NCBI GenBank assembly: GCA_902788785.1
Contig: CADALT010000003.1
Location: 1-64,000 of the forward strand
Source of the DNA: an uncultured Ruminococcus sp.
Lineage (GTDB): Bacteria; Bacillota; Clostridia; Oscillospirales; Ruminococcaceae
Direction of reading: 5' to 3'
DNA length: 64,000 bases
The position numbers and the translations under genes were made by a program. This document shows positions 26,080 through 35,400 of the stretch, piece by piece (the first letter of the stretch is position 1; the number at the start of each line of letters is the position of its first letter). Under the pieces are notes generated by a model. That model was not told the DNA's origin, made no database searches, and saw nothing but the letters and a program-made list of their open reading frames with translations.

Positions 26080-27552
26080 ATGCTTTTTTCAAGTACGACC
26101 TTTCTTTTCGGCTTTTTGCCGCTGGTGCTGATAACATATTTCGCTCTGCCGAAGCTGGTATCTTTCGCAGTACCGAAGACTTTGCAGGGCTCGGCGGAAA
26201 GAGTGTGCCAGAATGCGGTGCTGTTTTTATTCAGCTTGGTGTTTTATGCATGGGGCGAACCTGTGTACATATTGCTGATGGCAGCATCGATAGTGGTCGC
26301 CTACGTGACGGGTCTGCTGGCGGACAAGAAGGCGCTGCCCGAAGAAAAGAAGGACAGCAAGGTGCCTCTTGCAGCCATGATAATAGCGGTGGTCTGGAAT
26401 ATGGGACTGCTGCTGTTTTTCAAGTATACGGACTTCTTCATAAATACCATAAACGGTATCGCAGGCACGCAGATAAAGCCCACGGGGCTGGCACTGCCCA
26501 TAGGCATATCTTTCTACAGCTTCCAGACACTTTCGTATGTGATAGATGTGTACAGAGGAAATGTGAAGAGCCAGAAAAATATACTGGACCTGGGTACTTA
26601 TGTGGCACTGTTCCCGCAGCTTATCGCAGGACCTATCGTAAGATATGTGGACGTGGCTGAACAGCTGGCGGACAGGCAGGAGAGCATCGAGAAATTCTCG
26701 CAGGGCGTAAAGCGCTTCTGTGTGGGACTGGGTAAAAAGGTCATCATCGCAAATGCGGTGGGCGAGCTTTTTGACACTATCTCGAATGCGCCAAAGGGTG
26801 ACCTCAGTGTGGCTGCGAGCTGGCTGGGCATAATCGCCTATACTTTCCAGATATACTTCGATTTCTCGGGCTATTCGGATATGGCGATAGGTCTGGGAAA
26901 AATGTTCGGATTTGAATTCCTGGAGAACTTCAACTATCCCTACATCTCGGACTCCATCACGGAATTCTGGCGCAGATGGCATATCTCGCTGTCAAGCTGG
27001 TTCAGGGATTATGTGTATATACCCCTTGGGGGCAACCGCAAGGGCATGAAAAGACAGTGCATAAATATCATGATAGTCTGGTTCCTGACGGGCTTCTGGC
27101 ACGGGGCTAACTGGAATTTCATGATGTGGGGCGTTTACTTCGGCTGCATACTGCTGCTGGAGAAGAACTTCCTGCTGAAGGTGCTGAACAAAGCGCCTAA
27201 AGCGATAAGGCATATATATGCGCTGCTGCTGATAGTCATAGGCTGGGGAATATTCGCCTATGAGGATACGTCGGCACTGATCTCAAATCTTAAAAATATG
27301 TTCGGCTTCGGGGGACTTCCTCTGTGGAACGAACAGACTGCTTTCTGGCTTTCACAGAACAGGATACTCTTCCTGCTGGCGATAGTGTGCTCGACACCGC
27401 TGATGAAAACGGTCGGCGGATATATCGAGAAGAAACACTCCACGCTGTATTCGAGTATCTTTGTGCCCGTGGGCTGTACAGCGCTGCTGATAGTATCTGT
27501 GGCGTATCTGGCAGGCAACTCGTTCAACCCGTTTTTGTATTTCAGATTCTGA
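26080..27552 (+). CDS. MBOAT family O-acyltransferase (AlgI/DltB-like)
   Basis: The 490-residue polytopic protein opens MLFSSTTFLFGFLPLVLITY, typical of AlgI-like acyltransferases. Conserved histidines are visible: H301 in FWRRWHISLSSWFRDYVYIP and H341 in GFWHGANWNF, the usual MBOAT catalytic residue. It moves an acyl group from a cytoplasmic donor to an extracellular acceptor. The partner is probably the SGNH protein two genes upstream. It starts four bases after the lipoprotein gene. The acceptor polymer is not shown by the sequence. Confidence 0.92.
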   Translation: MLFSSTTFLFGFLPLVLITYFALPKLVSFAVPKTLQGSAERVCQNAVLFLFSLVFYAWGEPVYILLMAASIVVAYVTGLLADKKALPEEKKDSKVPLAAMIIAVVWNMGLLLFFKYTDFFINTINGIAGTQIKPTGLALPIGISFYSFQTLSYVIDVYRGNVKSQKNILDLGTYVALFPQLIAGPIVRYVDVAEQLADRQESIEKFSQGVKRFCVGLGKKVIIANAVGELFDTISNAPKGDLSVAASWLGIIAYTFQIYFDFSGYSDMAIGLGKMFGFEFLENFNYPYISDSITEFWRRWHISLSSWFRDYVYIPLGGNRKGMKRQCINIMIVWFLTGFWHGANWNFMMWGVYFGCILLLEKNFLLKVLNKAPKAIRHIYALLLIVIGWGIFAYEDTSALISNLKNMFGFGGLPLWNEQTAFWLSQNRILFLLAIVCSTPLMKTVGGYIEKKHSTLYSSIFVPVGCTALLIVSVAYLAGNSFNPFLYFRF

Positions 27553-27569
27553 TATGACGGAGGCACGGC

Positions 27570-27944
27570 ATGAAAAAGTGGTATGATGAGGAATATGAAT
27601 TCAATATAGAAGTCACGGGATTTCTCAGGGGAAACAATACCGAGAGGTATTGCCGCAACGGTGAGGAGATAGGCGACACCTACACCTGCACCTACGGCTG
27701 CCCCGTCAACAAGGACGGACAGGGTATCTGCTCAAAGACCATGATGATGCTCTACCCGTTGATGGAGGCTGTGCGGAGCGGCGGAGATCTTGAGAATCTC
27801 GGCGGCGACAGCAAGTATACCAAAACGATAGTCTGTCCCGACGGCTGTGTGATGTTCAGATTGACAGCAAAGCCGCTGGGCAATGAGAATTTTCATAAAG
27901 GCGGATTCTGGGACTACCCCGGCGATGAAACGATAGAGGGATAA
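27570..27944 (+). CDS. TIGR04076-type small protein
   Basis: The 124-residue cytoplasmic protein has cysteines in YTCTYGCPVN, GQGICSKTM and TIVCPDGCVMFRL. The late CPDG..F pattern resembles the TIGR04076 family. The function of that family is not known. It lies 17 bases after the MBOAT gene with GGAGG before the start. Moderate confidence in the family name. Confidence 0.65.
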   Translation: MKKWYDEEYEFNIEVTGFLRGNNTERYCRNGEEIGDTYTCTYGCPVNKDGQGICSKTMMMLYPLMEAVRSGGDLENLGGDSKYTKTIVCPDGCVMFRLTAKPLGNENFHKGGFWDYPGDETIEG

Positions 27945-27946
27945 AA

Positions 27947-28297
27947 ATGAACAGTGAATTATTGAGCCTGTTGGGACCGCTGGCAGTAAAATGCTGTATA
28001 GTTATGGCGTTTATTGTGCTGGCTTGTCTGGTCACGCCGAAGCTGGCAAAGTGGCTGCAGAAGAGGAACCCCGAACTGGCTGAAAAAATAGAGCGTGGCG
28101 GACTTGGCGCTCCCGAAAGGGTAGATGATGCTGTCACGGGACATTCTCCCCAGGAAGAATATGAAGCGCACAGCGCTTTTGAGTCCTCAAAGGACGATAG
28201 CTTCGACCCGAACTATAAGATCTATCATGAGGATATCTACGCACTCGGGAAGAAGAAAAAAACCGATAATGATACAGGAGTTGAAAATAATGGCTAA
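27947..28297 (+). CDS. Small single-span membrane protein, unknown
   Basis: The 116-residue protein has one hydrophobic helix at about 12-33 ([20 protein letters not shown]) and a charged, likely cytoplasmic tail rich in Glu, Asp and Lys. I do not recognise the family. Its stop overlaps the first eight bases of proS, so it is almost certainly translated in the same operon. Confidence 0.75.
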   Translation: MNSELLSLLGPLAVKCCIVMAFIVLACLVTPKLAKWLQKRNPELAEKIERGGLGAPERVDDAVTGHSPQEEYEAHSAFESSKDDSFDPNYKIYHEDIYALGKKKKTDNDTGVENNG

Positions 28298-29732
28298 AAA
28301 CAAGAAGATGGTCGATGCCATCACTTCAATGGACGAGGATTTCGCAAAGTGGTATACCGACATATGCACAAAGGCTGAACTCATCGCATATACGAGCGTA
28401 AAGGGCTGTATGGTAATAAGACCCTACGGCTACGCTATCTGGGAGCATATACAGAGACTTTTGGATACACGTTTCAAGGAACTGGGTCATGAGAATGTAT
28501 GTATGCCTATGTTCATACCCGAGAGCCTTCTGCAGAAGGAGAAGGATCACGTTGAGGGTTTTGCGCCCGAAGTTGCATGGGTAACTCACGGCGGCAGCGA
28601 GAAGCTGGAGGACAGGCTGTGTGTAAGACCTACTTCCGAGACACTGTTCTGCGAGCACTATGCCAATATCGTACAGAGCTATCGTGACCTGCCCAAGCTG
28701 TACAACCAGTGGGTAAGCGTTGTAAGATGGGAAAAGACCACAAGACCTTTCCTGAGATCACGTGAGTTCCTGTGGCAGGAGGGTCATACTATCCACGAGA
28801 CAGCTGAGGAGGCTATCGAGGAGACAGAGCGTATGCTGAACTGCTATGCTGATTTCTGCGAGAAGGAGCTGGCTATGCCTGTGGTAAAGGGCAGAAAGAC
28901 CGACAGCGATAAGTTCGCAGGTGCAGAGGCTACATATGCTATCGAGGCGCTCATGCACGATGGTAAGGCTTTGCAGGCAGGTACATCACACTATTTCGGC
29001 GATGGCTTTGCAAAGGCATTTAATATACAGTTCACAGGCAGAGATAACAAGCTGGCATTCCCCCACCAGACATCATGGGGCGTTACCACAAGACTCATCG
29101 GCGCTATCATCATGACACACGGCGATGACAACGGACTTGTACTGCCTCCCGCAGTTGCACCTATACAGGCAGTCATCGTGCCTATCCAGCAGTTCAAGGA
29201 GGGCGTGCTCGACAAGGCAAGAGAGCTTTATGAGCAGCTCAAGGCAGCAGGCATCAGGGTTAAGCTGGACGACACAGACCAGTCGCCCGGATGGAAGTTT
29301 GCTGAGTATGAGATGAAGGGTGTGCCTGTTCGTATCGAGCTGGGTCCCAAGGACATCGAGAACGACCAGTGTGTAATAGTCACCAGACACGACCGTGAGA
29401 AGGCTTTCGTAGCCCTCGGCGACCTGGTGAATGCAGTAAATGAAAAGCTTGAAGCAGTTCGTGACGGCATCTTCAAGAAGGCTCTGGAGAACCGTGAGAA
29501 CAAGACCTACAGCTGCAAGACCACAGACGAGATCATCAAGGCTCTGGAAGAAAAGGGCGACGGTTTCGTGAAGGCTATGTGGTGCGGCGAAGAAGAGTGC
29601 GAGGACAAGGTAAAGGAACTGACAGGCGTTGGTTCACGCTGCATACCTTTTGAGCAGGAAAACATCAGCGATGTATGCGTATGCTGCGGCAAGCCTGCAA
29701 AGAAGATGGTACTCTGGGGCAAGGCTTACTGA
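28290..29732 (+). CDS. proS: Prolyl-tRNA synthetase, archaeal/eukaryotic-like type
   Basis: The 480-residue class II enzyme charges tRNA-Pro. It lacks the editing insertion of the long bacterial form and has the extra C-terminal domain with the [11 protein letters not shown] and [18 protein letters not shown] segments. Class II motif 2 lies in [20 protein letters not shown] and motif 3 in [17 protein letters not shown]. The ATG at 28290 has GGAG nine bases upstream. It is the last gene of the six-gene unit, an odd companion for surface genes. Confidence 0.95.
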   Translation: MAKNKKMVDAITSMDEDFAKWYTDICTKAELIAYTSVKGCMVIRPYGYAIWEHIQRLLDTRFKELGHENVCMPMFIPESLLQKEKDHVEGFAPEVAWVTHGGSEKLEDRLCVRPTSETLFCEHYANIVQSYRDLPKLYNQWVSVVRWEKTTRPFLRSREFLWQEGHTIHETAEEAIEETERMLNCYADFCEKELAMPVVKGRKTDSDKFAGAEATYAIEALMHDGKALQAGTSHYFGDGFAKAFNIQFTGRDNKLAFPHQTSWGVTTRLIGAIIMTHGDDNGLVLPPAVAPIQAVIVPIQQFKEGVLDKARELYEQLKAAGIRVKLDDTDQSPGWKFAEYEMKGVPVRIELGPKDIENDQCVIVTRHDREKAFVALGDLVNAVNEKLEAVRDGIFKKALENRENKTYSCKTTDEIIKALEEKGDGFVKAMWCGEEECEDKVKELTGVGSRCIPFEQENISDVCVCCGKPAKKMVLWGKAY

Positions 29733-29761
29733 TCATTCATAACTTTTAAAATAAAAATAAT

Positions 29762-29800
29762 AGTGCGTCTGCGGAATGATCCGTGGACGCACTTTTTTGT
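29762..29800 (+). terminator. Terminator after proS
   Basis: Arms 29762-29775 and 29780-29793 (AGTGCGTCTGCGGA and TCCGTGGACGCACT) pair with one G-U and one mismatch, loop ATGA, followed by TTTTTT. Confidence 0.9.
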
Positions 29801-29822
29801 TCTGTAAATTATTGCAGGGCGA

Positions 29823-30452
29823 TCAGAGCTTTGAGTAGCCGAAGCTGTTTATCAGCGCATCGACCTTCTGACCGTTCTTGCACATGGGGCATTCATTAGC
29901 CAGGTAGTTCTCGTAATGGGGCAGGTCACTGTCGGTAAACAGCGAGTGTACCTCGATGCCGTTAAACTCACGTATAGCCGAGAATATAGCGCCGATAGCC
30001 ACCAGCTTGCCGCTGTAATACTGCAAGCAGTCCACAGCCCTGCCGATACTCTTGCCCGTTGATGCGGAGGAGATAAGCAGCAGTACCTGCTTGCCCCAGA
30101 TCTTCTTCTGAGTATTGTCACGGAAGATCATCTGATTGACCGCATTGAGCTCGGGTGTGATGAGGTTGATGTCTTCGTTCTGGTTTATGCCCGACTGCGA
30201 AAGCGCTTCCGCCAGAAAACCGCCCAGTATCTCAGTGCCCTCAAGGCAGATTATGGTCTCGACATGGGTGTTTGCATAGGTGACAGCCAGTTCACGGGCT
30301 GCTTCCTTAGCCATCTTCATGCTGGTCTTGATAGATGTCATATCAACGTAGAAATTTACGTGTGAGTGGTTGGTGGCATAGTGCCCCGGGATGACACCGA
30401 TCTGTATCTTCTTGTTTTTGCCTGATTGTATGGTCTGCATACGATCTTCCAT
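29823..30452 (-). CDS. Phosphoribosyltransferase-like protein
   Basis: The 209-residue protein resembles orotate-type phosphoribosyltransferases. The region VLLLISSASTGKSIGRAVDC is in the place of the PRPP loop, but the usual acidic pair before the TGKS turn is replaced by neutral residues, so catalysis is uncertain. ECPMCKNG near the C-terminus could bind metal. GAGGAGG precedes the ATG at 30452. It could be a regulator or an enzyme with an unknown base. Confidence 0.6.
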   Translation of the reverse strand: MEDRMQTIQSGKNKKIQIGVIPGHYATNHSHVNFYVDMTSIKTSMKMAKEAARELAVTYANTHVETIICLEGTEILGGFLAEALSQSGINQNEDINLITPELNAVNQMIFRDNTQKKIWGKQVLLLISSASTGKSIGRAVDCLQYYSGKLVAIGAIFSAIREFNGIEVHSLFTDSDLPHYENYLANECPMCKNGQKVDALINSFGYSKL

Positions 30453-30501
30453 TATATATTCCTCCTCTTTACGGCGTTAGCCGTTGATTTATCACACCAT
30501 T

Positions 30502-30530
30502 ATTATACCACAATAAAGCTTGTTTGTAAA
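30502..30530 (-). promoter_or_regulatory. Promoter of the phosphoribosyltransferase-like gene
   Basis: On the minus strand TTTACA (30525-30530) and TATAAT (30502-30507) are 17 bases apart. Confidence 0.7.
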
Positions 30531-31371
30531 CAGGATGTTAAGATTTTTTTCTCTGCGTTTTCAACAATATTACCATAGAATTTTTGTTTCTCTGATATGC
30601 CGCAAACTGCACAAAATGGTGAAACGTCGAATTATAGGGGAAAACAGGTGCAGCAAGAAAGGGACGTATTTAAGCGCTTTATTTTAGGTTACAAACGATT
30701 AAAAAACGGTAACAAGAATTTTTTTGGACAGTTGAGAAGTGGGTTTTCAACGTTTGAAAATGTTGAAAACTCTGTTGAAATTGTTTAAAAGTGGGTGTAT
30801 GAACTTGATATAGGGGCAAATAATGTTGAAAACTTTTCAAAGTTTCAACAGCCGTCCTGTTTTTTACCCTGAAATGTAACCCGTGTGTAATCCTTCGGTT
30901 ACAGAAAACGTCCGCAAAAATGTACTCTAAGCATAGTGTACAAAATTTTCTGAGGTCACCTGCTGTAATCATTTAGTAATAAAAATCACGAACAAAAAAA
31001 TGGGCGGAGCTGTGATCTATGATGTGATCTTATACGGCAGGGCATGATACTTTAACTGTTGCTGACTGCGGTCATGGAACTTAGATCAAACGACATGGAT
31101 TTTATTTACTATAATTTTGGGAAAATAAAAAGTACGGCAAATATGAATAAAGTATATTTCTTTAATAATTGCGGCGATAATATACATAATTTGGCAAAGA
31201 AAACTTTTTCGTTAAAAGAAAAACTTTGAAAGCCTCGCTTATGCCCGTAAAACCTGCATTTGAGCTTGCGTGAGATAATTCAAAAAACATTTTGCCAAAA
31301 GTTTATTTGTATTAAACAGTATGCACAAATGTAATGCGGGAAAAGTATATGGAAATCATGCAAAGTAATTC
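30531..31371. other. Gene-poor AT-rich region with GTTGAAAA repeats
   Basis: About 840 bases hold no gene I can support. Six copies of GTTGAAA or its complement cluster at 30558-30865, including the inverted pair GTTTTCAAC/GTTGAAAAC (30743-30751, 30762-30770) and GTTGAAA/TTTCAAC near 30825-30849. The 15-bp element shared with 18634-18648 is at 30876-30890. A compact AAACGACAT...TTTACTATA, resembling both ends of the palindromic repeat family, lies at 31088-31113. Its role is unknown. Confidence 0.5.
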
Positions 31372-31400
31372 TTGAAAGTTTTTGTGAAATGTGCTATAAT
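31372..31400 (+). promoter_or_regulatory. Promoter of the small membrane protein gene
   Basis: TTGAAA at 31372-31377 and TATAAT at 31395-31400 are 17 bases apart, about 127 bases before the start codon. Confidence 0.7.
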
Positions 31401-31526
31401 AAATTCAACTCTTAAACTAGATGTAAAATCCTTCACTCCGATTTAACAAAAACAACATTTAACGGATAATACAAATCCGATAATGCACGTGCCGTGCGGC
31501 ATCGGATAAAGAAGGGGTGGTCTGAA

Positions 31527-31991
31527 ATGGCGGTAATGCTCGTATTCACATTGTTGACAAATATTGCAGCATGGGTGCTTTTTGCGCTCACTGACGTGCT
31601 TGCGGGAAACTATTCGGTAGTTCACATCATTGTTCTGGCAGAATGGCTGTTGTTGCCGCTTGCCGCATCTGCGTTCTACCGCTTTGTTATAAAACGCTAT
31701 GTTAACGAGAAGTCGGGCGGTGTTGAAAAGACCAAGTATATGCTGCTCTGGTTTGTTATAGGGACGGGCGTTGCAGGCATAGTATGCAGATTCATGAACG
31801 CCGATCACTGGGAAAACTGGTTCGCAAGGACCGATTTTAATAGGTATGAGTACTTTTCTTTCGCAATAGCACTGGTCTTTGGTTTTATGATCCTTTCCGC
31901 TGTATACGAGATGATAGATTTCATCGTTGACGGCGGTCTCACAGCTCGCAGGTCTGAAAAGAAGATGAGATCTGCGGCAGTTAACGGTTAA
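31527..31991 (+). CDS. Small multi-pass membrane protein, unknown
   Basis: The 154-residue protein has four hydrophobic segments (about 2-24, 30-52, 67-87 and 107-130) and a basic C-terminus. I do not recognise the family. The ATG at 31527 is nine bases after AAGGGG; an in-frame GTG at 31494 is possible but lacks a ribosome site. It has its own promoter and a terminator at 32017-32055, so it is monocistronic. Confidence 0.75.
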   Translation: MAVMLVFTLLTNIAAWVLFALTDVLAGNYSVVHIIVLAEWLLLPLAASAFYRFVIKRYVNEKSGGVEKTKYMLLWFVIGTGVAGIVCRFMNADHWENWFARTDFNRYEYFSFAIALVFGFMILSAVYEMIDFIVDGGLTARRSEKKMRSAAVNG

Positions 31992-32016
31992 TAGAACAAA
32001 ATAATGTGTAGGATAC

Positions 32017-32055
32017 AAAGGGGCTGCCACAATATGTTGGGTAGTCCCTTTTGTC
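32017..32055 (+). terminator. Terminator after the small membrane protein gene
   Basis: AAAGGGGCTGCC (32017-32028) pairs with GGTAGTCCCTTT over 12 positions including two G-U pairs, and TTTTGT follows. Confidence 0.75.
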
Positions 32056-32098
32056 TGCCGAAACCTCTGAAAAATCCTGAAAAAATTGTTAAAAGCGC

Positions 32099-32127
32099 TT
32101 GACAAATGTGACAAAATTGTGTATAAT
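32099..32127 (+). promoter_or_regulatory. Consensus sigma-A promoter of the adhesin
   Basis: TTGACA at 32099-32104 and TATAAT at 32122-32127 match the consensus exactly with 17-base spacing. A 300-base leader follows before the adhesin ATG. Confidence 0.88.
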
Positions 32128-32165
32128 AATAATGTATATAAAATAAGATCAGGAGGTGTAATTTT

Positions 32166-32291
32166 TTGGAGGGAAGCGCATTTTTATCCGGGAGGACATG
32201 GTGCGCCGAAGTGATAAGTTTAACGAAAGGCAATGGTAATTATGGGGGAGGTCAGTCCAGAAACCGACAGACTTGGGAGTATTTACTTTGA
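32166..32291 (+). CDS. Candidate 41-codon leader ORF upstream of the adhesin
   Basis: A TTG start at 32166 lies seven bases after a full Shine-Dalgarno AGGAGGTG (32151-32158), about 15 bases after the expected transcription start. The peptide begins MEGSAFLSGRTWCAEV and ends TWEYLL, with a glycine-rich middle. It overlaps the second small ORF in another frame. It may be a leader peptide controlling the adhesin, or the ribosome site may be fortuitous inside a structured RNA. Confidence 0.4.
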   Translation: MEGSAFLSGRTWCAEVISLTKGNGNYGGGQSRNRQTWEYLL

Positions 32292-32412
32292 ACGATATGT
32301 GCGCTCTTTCCTGTGCCGGCTTATCGGGTCGGTGAAAGATGACATATCATCTACACAACAAATGCTTTATGTTATGAAAGGGAATCGTTGGCTTTCGCAA
32401 AACGCAAAATAA
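32233..32412 (+). CDS. Candidate 59-codon ORF between leader and adhesin
   Basis: ATG at 32233, or 32242 by spacing from GAAAGG at 32225-32230, opens a frame to TAA at 32410-32412. It ends 22 bases before the adhesin start. The peptide contains SPETDRLGSIYFERYVRSF and DDISSTQQMLYVM, balanced in composition and not low complexity. I do not recognise it. It overlaps ORF 32166-32291 by 59 bases, so at most one of them may be functional, or translation may shift between them. Confidence 0.4.
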   Translation: MVIMGEVSPETDRLGSIYFERYVRSFLCRLIGSVKDDISSTQQMLYVMKGNRWLSQNAK

Positions 32413-32434
32413 TAAAAAAGGAGTGAGGTAAAAT

Positions 32435-35400
32435 ATGATCAGAAATCCCTTTAGTAAGGGTAAGCACGTCAGCAAGTTCGGCAGGATGCTGTCAGGTATG
32501 ACCGCAGGTCTTATGGCTGCAACGAGTATCATAGGAACAAATGGCAATTTCCTGGTCTCGAATGCTCTTGTTGATCTGGGTACATTTACATATGCTACGG
32601 AAACTGATATGGGAAGTGCCAATAAGTATGCTGCTTTTGCATATTCTTATTATCAGAGCAACCATATGGAAGGTACTTTTGCCTGCGAGAACTTCCACCC
32701 GTCGGGCAATGATGCCTTTGGTACATCGCATAATGTAGATAAATATGTTGACCCGAATGAGAACTTCCTTTATATAGGCAACTCATTTGGTAATGTTGAT
32801 GGCCTTTCAGATGAGCTGAAAATGGTGCAGCAGACCAACGGCATGGACGGAGAAGATCTGCAATGGATCATGATAATACCCGATAACGTAAGGATCGTTA
32901 CCGAGGGCATAAATAACGGACATGGTATACAGCTCGTGTCAGAGGACGGTTCTTATAAAAGTAACGCTTTCAATGAAAAGAAAAATCTGGCTAAGGAAAT
33001 ATACCATAAAAACGAAGTGACCTACAATATCGATTTTCTCCAGGCTCTTACGTCATTACAGACATATCAGCAGTATTGGAAAAATGTAGATACCCGTGGA
33101 GATGAGGTAGGTCAGACAACGGTGACTAAGTCTCCCGAAACTGTAGATCCTAATGACAGAGTTCTTGATATTGCTTGTGCAGAGGGCGGTAATGTGGTAA
33201 CACTTACCTCTGAGGAATTACGTGGCAATAATATCAATATCCACGCAAAGGACGGCGTTCAGGATTATTCGCTCATTATAAATGTTACCGATCTTTCTGA
33301 CGGTGATACATTTATGAGAAATATAAAGATCGATGACTCTGAAGCCAGCTATGGACCGCAGGCACAGAAACTGCTGTTCAATATGCTTGGTGATGACGCC
33401 GAAACATATACCTTTGGTCAGACAGACCAGGGCGTTATACTTGCACCTGTAAATCAGATAAAGATACAGGATGGTTCTCACAATGGTAATGTAATGGGAT
33501 TTATAGTTGAGAACGTAAACTGTCAGATACACCAGAATGGTTTCAGACAGCTCCCTGTAAACGGTGCAAAAGCTAACGTTGTTATCTCCAAGAAGGCTGT
33601 AAACGGTGAGGACGAGCTCCCCGGAGCAAAGCTGACACTGACTAACAGCAATATCTCTTCAAACGACTGGGCAGCTATACTGACTGCTACTGCAAATGCC
33701 AACGAAGGCATACAGTTTACTGCTGTTGACGGCGGTATCTCCTGGGTATCGGGCAGTAAGGAAGTTACTGTAACAGGTCTGCCCGACGCAAGAGGTTATA
33801 CTCTTAAAGAGACTGCCGATAACGGCGCAAAGGTATTTGACTCGAATGGTACACCTTATAAGGTGATCGACTCCGAGTTTACCTTTGATCTGGTGGACAA
33901 CAAGGTAACTAACGTTACAAACGGCGCTCCTGCTGCTGCATCAGGCAGCAACGAGAAGGGTTACTTTGATGACTCCGAAACCAATACAAACAAGATCACT
34001 ATATGTGATGCTGAAAAGTTCTATGCTAATGTAGAGCTTGGCAAGATCGATATCGGCGGAGAGCCTTTATCAGGTGTTTCTCTGGAGCTTTCTGCTAAGG
34101 ACGACAGCAACAGAACTGTTGCGCTTAGCCGTGATAACTTCCCTGAGAATGCTAGCGGTTTCTCTGTTAATAATGGTGTTATAAAGTGGACATCCTCCAC
34201 ATCGGCATTCACATTCAGAGATCTGCCTGACGGCAAATATACCTTTAAGGAGCTTGTGATCCCCGAGGGCTACACTGCACCTAACGGCACTACCGTATCG
34301 TTCACTGTAAAGAACGGTAAGGTATATGATGCAACAGGCAAGCCAATGGCTGAACCTTATCATTTCGATATAATCAACGAGCAGGCAACTGCTAACAACA
34401 AGACCAATATCGTTATCGATAAGAAAGCTGTTACAGGCGGCGGTGAGGTCGTTGGCGCTAAGCTGACACTGACAAACGAAAATGTTGATAACTGGGACGA
34501 TATCTATAATGATACCAATGATTCTTCTCACAATGTGACTAAGGTCACAAAGGGCAGAAAGACCATCGGTATAACATGGGAATCTAATTCAAACGCACTG
34601 ACCATCAAGGGTCTGCCTGCTGAAAAATCAGGCTATGTACTGAAAGAAGAAGCAGCAAATGGCGGCACACTTATAGATGGCAAGTACACAGTTATCCCCA
34701 GCGAATTCAAATTCTCTATCGACGATGAAGGATACGTAGAATTTGATACAGACGAAAATGCTCCCACAAATGAAAACAGGCCTGCAAACGGCGATGGCTA
34801 TTTCGGCGTTAACGGCAAGACCATAACTGTATGGGATGCACAGACCACAGATATCGTGATCTCAAAGACCGATATAACAGGCGAAAAGGAGCTTAAAGGC
34901 GCTAAGCTGACACTGACGGGCAATGCTGATATGACAAATGTCAAGAAGGCAGAGGGCTGCAATGTTGCTGATGCCAACATCACATTCAGCGCAGCTAATA
35001 ACTCTGTACAGTGGACATCTGACGGTGTTAACGAGCTGAAGCTCACAGGTCTGACAAACGGCACTTATACTCTCGAAGAGACAGGTGCAAACAGTGACGG
35101 CACTGTTGAACTTGACGGCGAGACTTATAAGGTAATACCTTCCAAGGTAACATTTACCGTTGATAACGGTAAGATAAAGAATGTTAAGCTCGGCACAAAG
35201 GCTGCTGCAACTGCATTCAATAAGAGTGCAAAGGACAGCTATGTTGTGGCTAATGCTCAGAATAACAAGATCACTGTATGTGATGCTGAAAAATATCCCA
35301 AGGCTGATATATCCGTTAATAAGACAGATATAACCGGTGAGACAGAAGTCAAGGGCGCTAAGCTGACACTGAAAAACACAGCACTTAGCGGAACTGATTG

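Noticed and set aside
28125-28289. Longer N-terminus for proS
   Set aside because: The extra 55 residues overlap the preceding gene and do not belong to prolyl-tRNA synthetases; ATG at 28290 has a ribosome site.
30597-30788. 63-codon plus-strand ORF in the long gap
   Set aside because: No ribosome site or promoter, low-quality composition, and it overlaps the GTTGAAAA cluster.
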